Below are positions 47,733 to 50,692 of a DNA stretch of 50,692 bases, piece by piece. Under the pieces are notes generated by a model. It was given only the letters and a program-made list of their open reading frames with translations. It ran no database searches and had not been told where the DNA came from. Made by a program: the position numbers and the translations under genes. Positions within the stretch are counted from its first letter, which is position 1. Each line of letters opens with the position of its first letter. This DNA comes from Elusimicrobiota bacterium (GTDB lineage Bacteria > Elusimicrobiota > Elusimicrobia > UBA1565 > UBA9628). The DNA lies in NCBI GenBank assembly GCA_003452935.1, contig DMMY01000032.1:1-50692 (forward strand), given 5' to 3'.

Positions 47733-50692
47733 GCCGGCTCTGGCGTGTCGCGCGCTTACCCTTGCTGCCGGCCGCGGCCATCGTGGTCCTGGGCCTGCTC
47801 GCCTGGCACAACGCGTTCGACAACGGCTTCGTCTACGACGACGAAGCCCTCATCGTTGAAAGCCAGGGCATCCGTTCGCTGACGCCGTTGTCCAAGTTCC
47901 TGCGCCCCGGGACCCAGTCGACCGATGTTTCGATGTGCCGCAGCCACTGGCGGCCGATGACGGTGTTGGTTCGCGCCCTGGATTATCGCTGGGGCGGGTT
48001 CGATCCGCGGGCTTATCATCTTACCAGCATATTCCTCCACATCTTGGCCGCCTTGCTCGTTTATTGGCTGGCGCTGCTGCTGTTTGGCTCGCGGTTGACC
48101 GGTTTCGTGACGGCCGCGGTCTTTCTTATCCACCCTGTCCAGACCGAGGCCGTGGCTTGGGCCAGCGAGGTATCCAACCCGCTCTTCCTGATCTTCTACT
48201 TGCTGGCGTTCATATTGTTTCTACGGTTCCAACGCGGCGCGCGGGAAGCGGCGCCGCGTTGGGCATGTTACGCCGCCTCGATTGCCTGCTTCGCGCTGTC
48301 GCTTCTTTGCCGCGAGATGGCCGTGACCTTGCCCGTGGTTCTGGCGTTGAGCCTGTATCTGCCGGGCCATGGCGCGCAATCTCCGCAGGGGCGGCGCTTG
48401 GGCTGGCGTTTCTTGATCCCTCATTTCATGCTGGCTGGCGCCTTTGTAGCGGCGCGCTTCCTGGTGCTGGGCCGGATGGCACAGACGGGCTTATGGGCCG
48501 GCGATCCCCTGGCCCAGGCCCTGACCATGATCGTGGGCCTCGGCTATTACGTAAAGCTGGCTTGCCTTCCGCATCCATTGAGCCTGGAATATCTCTTGGC
48601 CGTCAAGCACCAGCCCGACGCTCAGGTCTTGGCCTGCGCCGCGCTCTTTGCCGGCCTGGTTTTTCTGGGTTGGCGCGAGCTTCAGCGCCGCCCCCGGCTC
48701 GGTTTCGGCATCCTCCTCTTTTTCGCGGCCTTGGCGCCGGTCTCCAATCTCGTGCCCATCAACAGCGTGATCAACGAAAGGTTTCTGTATCTTTCCGTGA
48801 TCGGCTGGGGCCTTATCCTGAGCGAGTTCATCGAGCGGGCCTGGGCCGCTTGGGGCTCGGCCAGCTCAATGCGGGCGCGCGGCTTGGCGGGCTTGGGCCT
48901 CGCGGCCCTGCCTCTGGCCGGAGCGGCTTATCTTGGCCTTACCGTCCAACGCAACCGGGACTGGAAAGATGAAACGTCCTTGGTGGCGGCGAGCCTCAGG
49001 GCCTGCCCGCAATCAGCCCGTTTGCATCACGCGATGGGCCGCTTGCTCTCCGCCGATAAAAAGTGGCCGCAGGCCATTGCCGAGTACCGCCTGGCCCTCT
49101 CCATAGAGCTCTACGACGATCCGTCCGCGATGCGGCGGTGGCGTGGCATAGAGCCGGTCTCCAACGAGCTCCTGGCCTGGGCCGCCGAAAGCCGCCGAAC
49201 CTTGCAGGTGCGCGTCGACCGCGCCGCCGCGTTCTATAATATCGGCTCCGCCTATTTGAATCTCGGCCGCTCCCGCCGGGAGTCAGCCGAGAGTTCTGAA
49301 AACACAAGAAAGGCGGTCGGATATCTGGAACTGGCCAAGACGCTCGACCAAAGCAATGTCGGGACGCTCAACAATTTGGCCGCGGCCCAGGCGCAGGCAG
49401 GACAATTGGAGGCGGCCATCGGGCAGCTTAGGGAGGCTCTAGTGTCCGATCCAGCGAGCCGGCAAGCCGGCCGCAATTTGGAGACCTTCCAAGAACAATT
49501 GGCCGCTTCCTTGGCGCAACGGCTGCGCGCGGAGTTCCCGGCTCTGCAAGGCAAATGGGAGGGGCTCAAGTCCGTGAGCTATCGCAGGACTTCGGCCGGC
49601 CTTGAGGCTGATAGGGGCTCTTCGGGATCGAGCCAGGAGAGCCTCAAGCCCGAGGAGAGGCAGGCTCTGGAGGCCTTGGCCCTGAGAGCTGGAGACGAGA
49701 AGCCGACGGTGTTCCCGGCGATTTATGGGAAGTCCTACGGCTTGAGCTTCGGCTCCGCCGGAGTGGAAGTCGAACCCTTGGGAGGCTTTCCGGCGCCGGC
49801 CCGGGCAGGGGCCGGCTTGGTCTTCTATCCTGCGGTTTATCCGGACGCCACTGTTTTCCTGTCCGCGAGCCAAGGCCGGGTGGAGGAATTTTATTACTTG
49901 GCCTCTGCCAAGGCGCCGCGATCTTTCCGCCAAAAACTGCGGCCCTTGGGCCAGGCCAAATCCTTCCGCATCGGCGCGGGGGGCAATCTTGAGGCCGTAG
50001 ACGAAGCCGGCCGCACGGTCCTGGAACTCTCCCGGCCCGTGGTCTTGGATCAAGCCGGCCGCGAGTTGCAGGGCAGGTTCAGTTTGGAGAGCCAAAAAGA
50101 CGCGCGGGCTGGGGGGAATGAGGCAGTCCTGGCCTTGTCTTTCGAGGCCCGCGATTTGAGATATCCGCTGCTCATAGACCCGGCCTGGACAGCGCCCGGG
50201 GATCCTTCCATGAGCTACGCGCGCGCGGGCCACTCGGTTACGCTTCTCCCCAACGGCAAGGTGCTGGTGGCGGGCGGTTATGATGCCGGGGGAAATTCCT
50301 TGAAGACCGCCGAGCTTTACGACCCGGCGACCGGGACTTGGGCAACGACAGGCGATATGAATTATGCGCGGCATTATCACATCAGCATGCTTCTTCCCAA
50401 TGGTAAGGTTCTGGTGGCTGCAGGATTTAGGACCGGCGCTGATCGTCTTTCCAGCGCGGAGCTTTACGACCCGGCGACGGGGATCTGGACTGAAACAGGC
50501 GTCATGAACGCCAAGCGCCAACGAGCCAGCGCCACGCTTCTGCCCGACGGCCGGGTTCTGGTGACGGGGGGATATGACGGAGGCGCGCTCAACAGCGCGG
50601 AACTTTATGCAAATGGGACATGGACGACGACGAATCCCATGTTTGCCGGGCGAGAACAGCATACAGCCACGCTTCTTCCCAACGGCAAGGTG
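47729..50692 (+). CDS. TMTC-like membrane glycosyltransferase-TPR-kelch fusion (3' end cut off)
   Basis: One uninterrupted frame of 988 codons from ATG 47729 to the window edge. Residues 1-415 are a polytopic membrane enzyme with about 10 helices and the FVYDDEALIVES loop, an acidic motif as in TMTC/PMT-type O-glycosyltransferases. TPR-like helices cover about 425-590. A Ser/Glu-rich linker leads to a beta-rich domain (about 660-820) that ends RYPLLIDPAW, the form often found before beta-propellers. Kelch repeats start at residue 828. An enzyme joined to an extracytoplasmic propeller is unusual. The frame was checked at several points and has no stop or shift; an assembly join cannot be excluded. 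Confidence 0.83.
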   Translation, partial: MSRLWRVARLPLLPAAAIVVLGLLAWHNAFDNGFVYDDEALIVESQGIRSLTPLSKFLRPGTQSTDVSMCRSHWRPMTVLVRALDYRWGGFDPRAYHLTSIFLHILAALLVYWLALLLFGSRLTGFVTAAVFLIHPVQTEAVAWASEVSNPLFLIFYLLAFILFLRFQRGAREAAPRWACYAASIACFALSLLCREMAVTLPVVLALSLYLPGHGAQSPQGRRLGWRFLIPHFMLAGAFVAARFLVLGRMAQTGLWAGDPLAQALTMIVGLGYYVKLACLPHPLSLEYLLAVKHQPDAQVLACAALFAGLVFLGWRELQRRPRLGFGILLFFAALAPVSNLVPINSVINERFLYLSVIGWGLILSEFIERAWAAWGSASSMRARGLAGLGLAALPLAGAAYLGLTVQRNRDWKDETSLVAASLRACPQSARLHHAMGRLLSADKKWPQAIAEYRLALSIELYDDPSAMRRWRGIEPVSNELLAWAAESRRTLQVRVDRAAAFYNIGSAYLNLGRSRRESAESSENTRKAVGYLELAKTLDQSNVGTLNNLAAAQAQAGQLEAAIGQLREALVSDPASRQAGRNLETFQEQLAASLAQRLRAEFPALQGKWEGLKSVSYRRTSAGLEADRGSSGSSQESLKPEERQALEALALRAGDEKPTVFPAIYGKSYGLSFGSAGVEVEPLGGFPAPARAGAGLVFYPAVYPDATVFLSASQGRVEEFYYLASAKAPRSFRQKLRPLGQAKSFRIGAGGNLEAVDEAGRTVLELSRPVVLDQAGRELQGRFSLESQKDARAGGNEAVLALSFEARDLRYPLLIDPAWTAPGDPSMSYARAGHSVTLLPNGKVLVAGGYDAGGNSLKTAELYDPATGTWATTGDMNYARHYHISMLLPNGKVLVAAGFRTGADRLSSAELYDPATGIWTETGVMNAKRQRASATLLPDGRVLVTGGYDGGALNSAELYANGTWTTTNPMFAGREQHTATLLPNGKV
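50210..50692 (+). repeat. Kelch-type tandem repeats in the fusion gene
   Basis: Units start at 50210, 50357, 50504 and 50639 (147, 147 and 135 bases, then cut). Each encodes M-x-x-A-R, then T-L-L-P-N-G-K-V-L-V-A-G-G-Y and S-A-E-L-Y-D-P-A-T-G-T-W. DNA similarity is high (CTTCTTCCCAA-GG-AAGGT recurs), suggesting recent unit duplication. The array continues beyond the window. Confidence 0.88.

Noticed and set aside
47935..48972. 345-codon plus-strand frame in the glycosyltransferase region
   Set aside because: It lies in another frame of the 47729 gene, which has clear TM helices, a normal start and overlap with the PorV gene. The alternative translation is Arg/Gly/Pro-rich without domains.

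Overview
The window is GC-rich, gene-dense bacterial DNA from a didermic (Gram-negative type) organism. It carries lipoproteins, an OmpA-family protein, several outer-membrane barrels, TonB/TolQ/TolR proteins and LspA. PorV/PorQ-like barrels, FlgD-like Ig modules with an L-x-W-D-G motif, very long TPR proteins and a TGS-less ThrRS suggest a poorly cultivated phylum. Elusimicrobiota is my best guess, moderate confidence, not proven from sequence. I see no rRNA, CRISPR array, transposase, integrase or phage gene. Most genes are packed into operons with ATGA or longer overlaps.

Layout. 1-10568: the tail of an Ig/FlgD-like protein and a HAMP-like membrane protein lead into motor cluster A: giant TPR protein, TolQ/ExbB, two TolR/ExbD, TonB, and a periplasmic FlgD-like/OmpA-like protein. 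A PorV-like barrel, a CheY-like receiver and a receiver fused to a YbgC-type thioesterase follow. 10778-13093: a large secreted/membrane protein of unknown function. 13148-14966 (minus): AI-2E-type permease, cNMP-binding protein and a small membrane protein. 15091-17972: lspA, a secreted hypothetical protein and an rlmD-like gene. 18044-21503: an overlapping operon of HEXXH lipoprotein, Cu-type P-ATPase and queF. 21511-24218: a MITE-like inverted repeat, a radical SAM/methyltransferase fusion, and tRNA-Val preceded by two tandem copies of its own 5' part.

24253-32923: thrS overlaps motor cluster B, which repeats cluster A gene for gene (TPR, TolQ, TolR, TolR, TonB, FlgD/OmpA-like). 32946-35820: gapA-pgk behind a leader with repeated hairpins, then a strong terminator, secG and tRNA-Leu. 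35891-38986: Mut7-C and NUDIX genes face a NACHT NTPase, a candidate immunity gene. 39140-41442: a secreted hypothetical protein, a DUF3568-like lipoprotein and an OmpA-family lipoprotein. 41503-46509: FecR-domain and TPR/beta-barrel genes diverge from a CHASE2 adenylate/guanylate cyclase. 46701-50692: a second PorV-like barrel overlaps a very large open frame, cut by the window end, that joins a TMTC-like membrane glycosyltransferase, TPRs and kelch repeats.

How it fits together. The dominant theme is the cell envelope. The two clusters each encode one proton channel with two different TolR-type subunits, a TonB-type transducer and a long TPR scaffold. This composition recalls Tol-Pal and also the AglRQS/Glt gliding machinery of Myxococcus, without being either. 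Four proteins near or in these clusters share the W-D/S-G Ig-like module, which links the motors to surface or PorV-type proteins. A cyclase and a cNMP-binding protein suggest cyclic-nucleotide signalling, but no direct link between them is visible.
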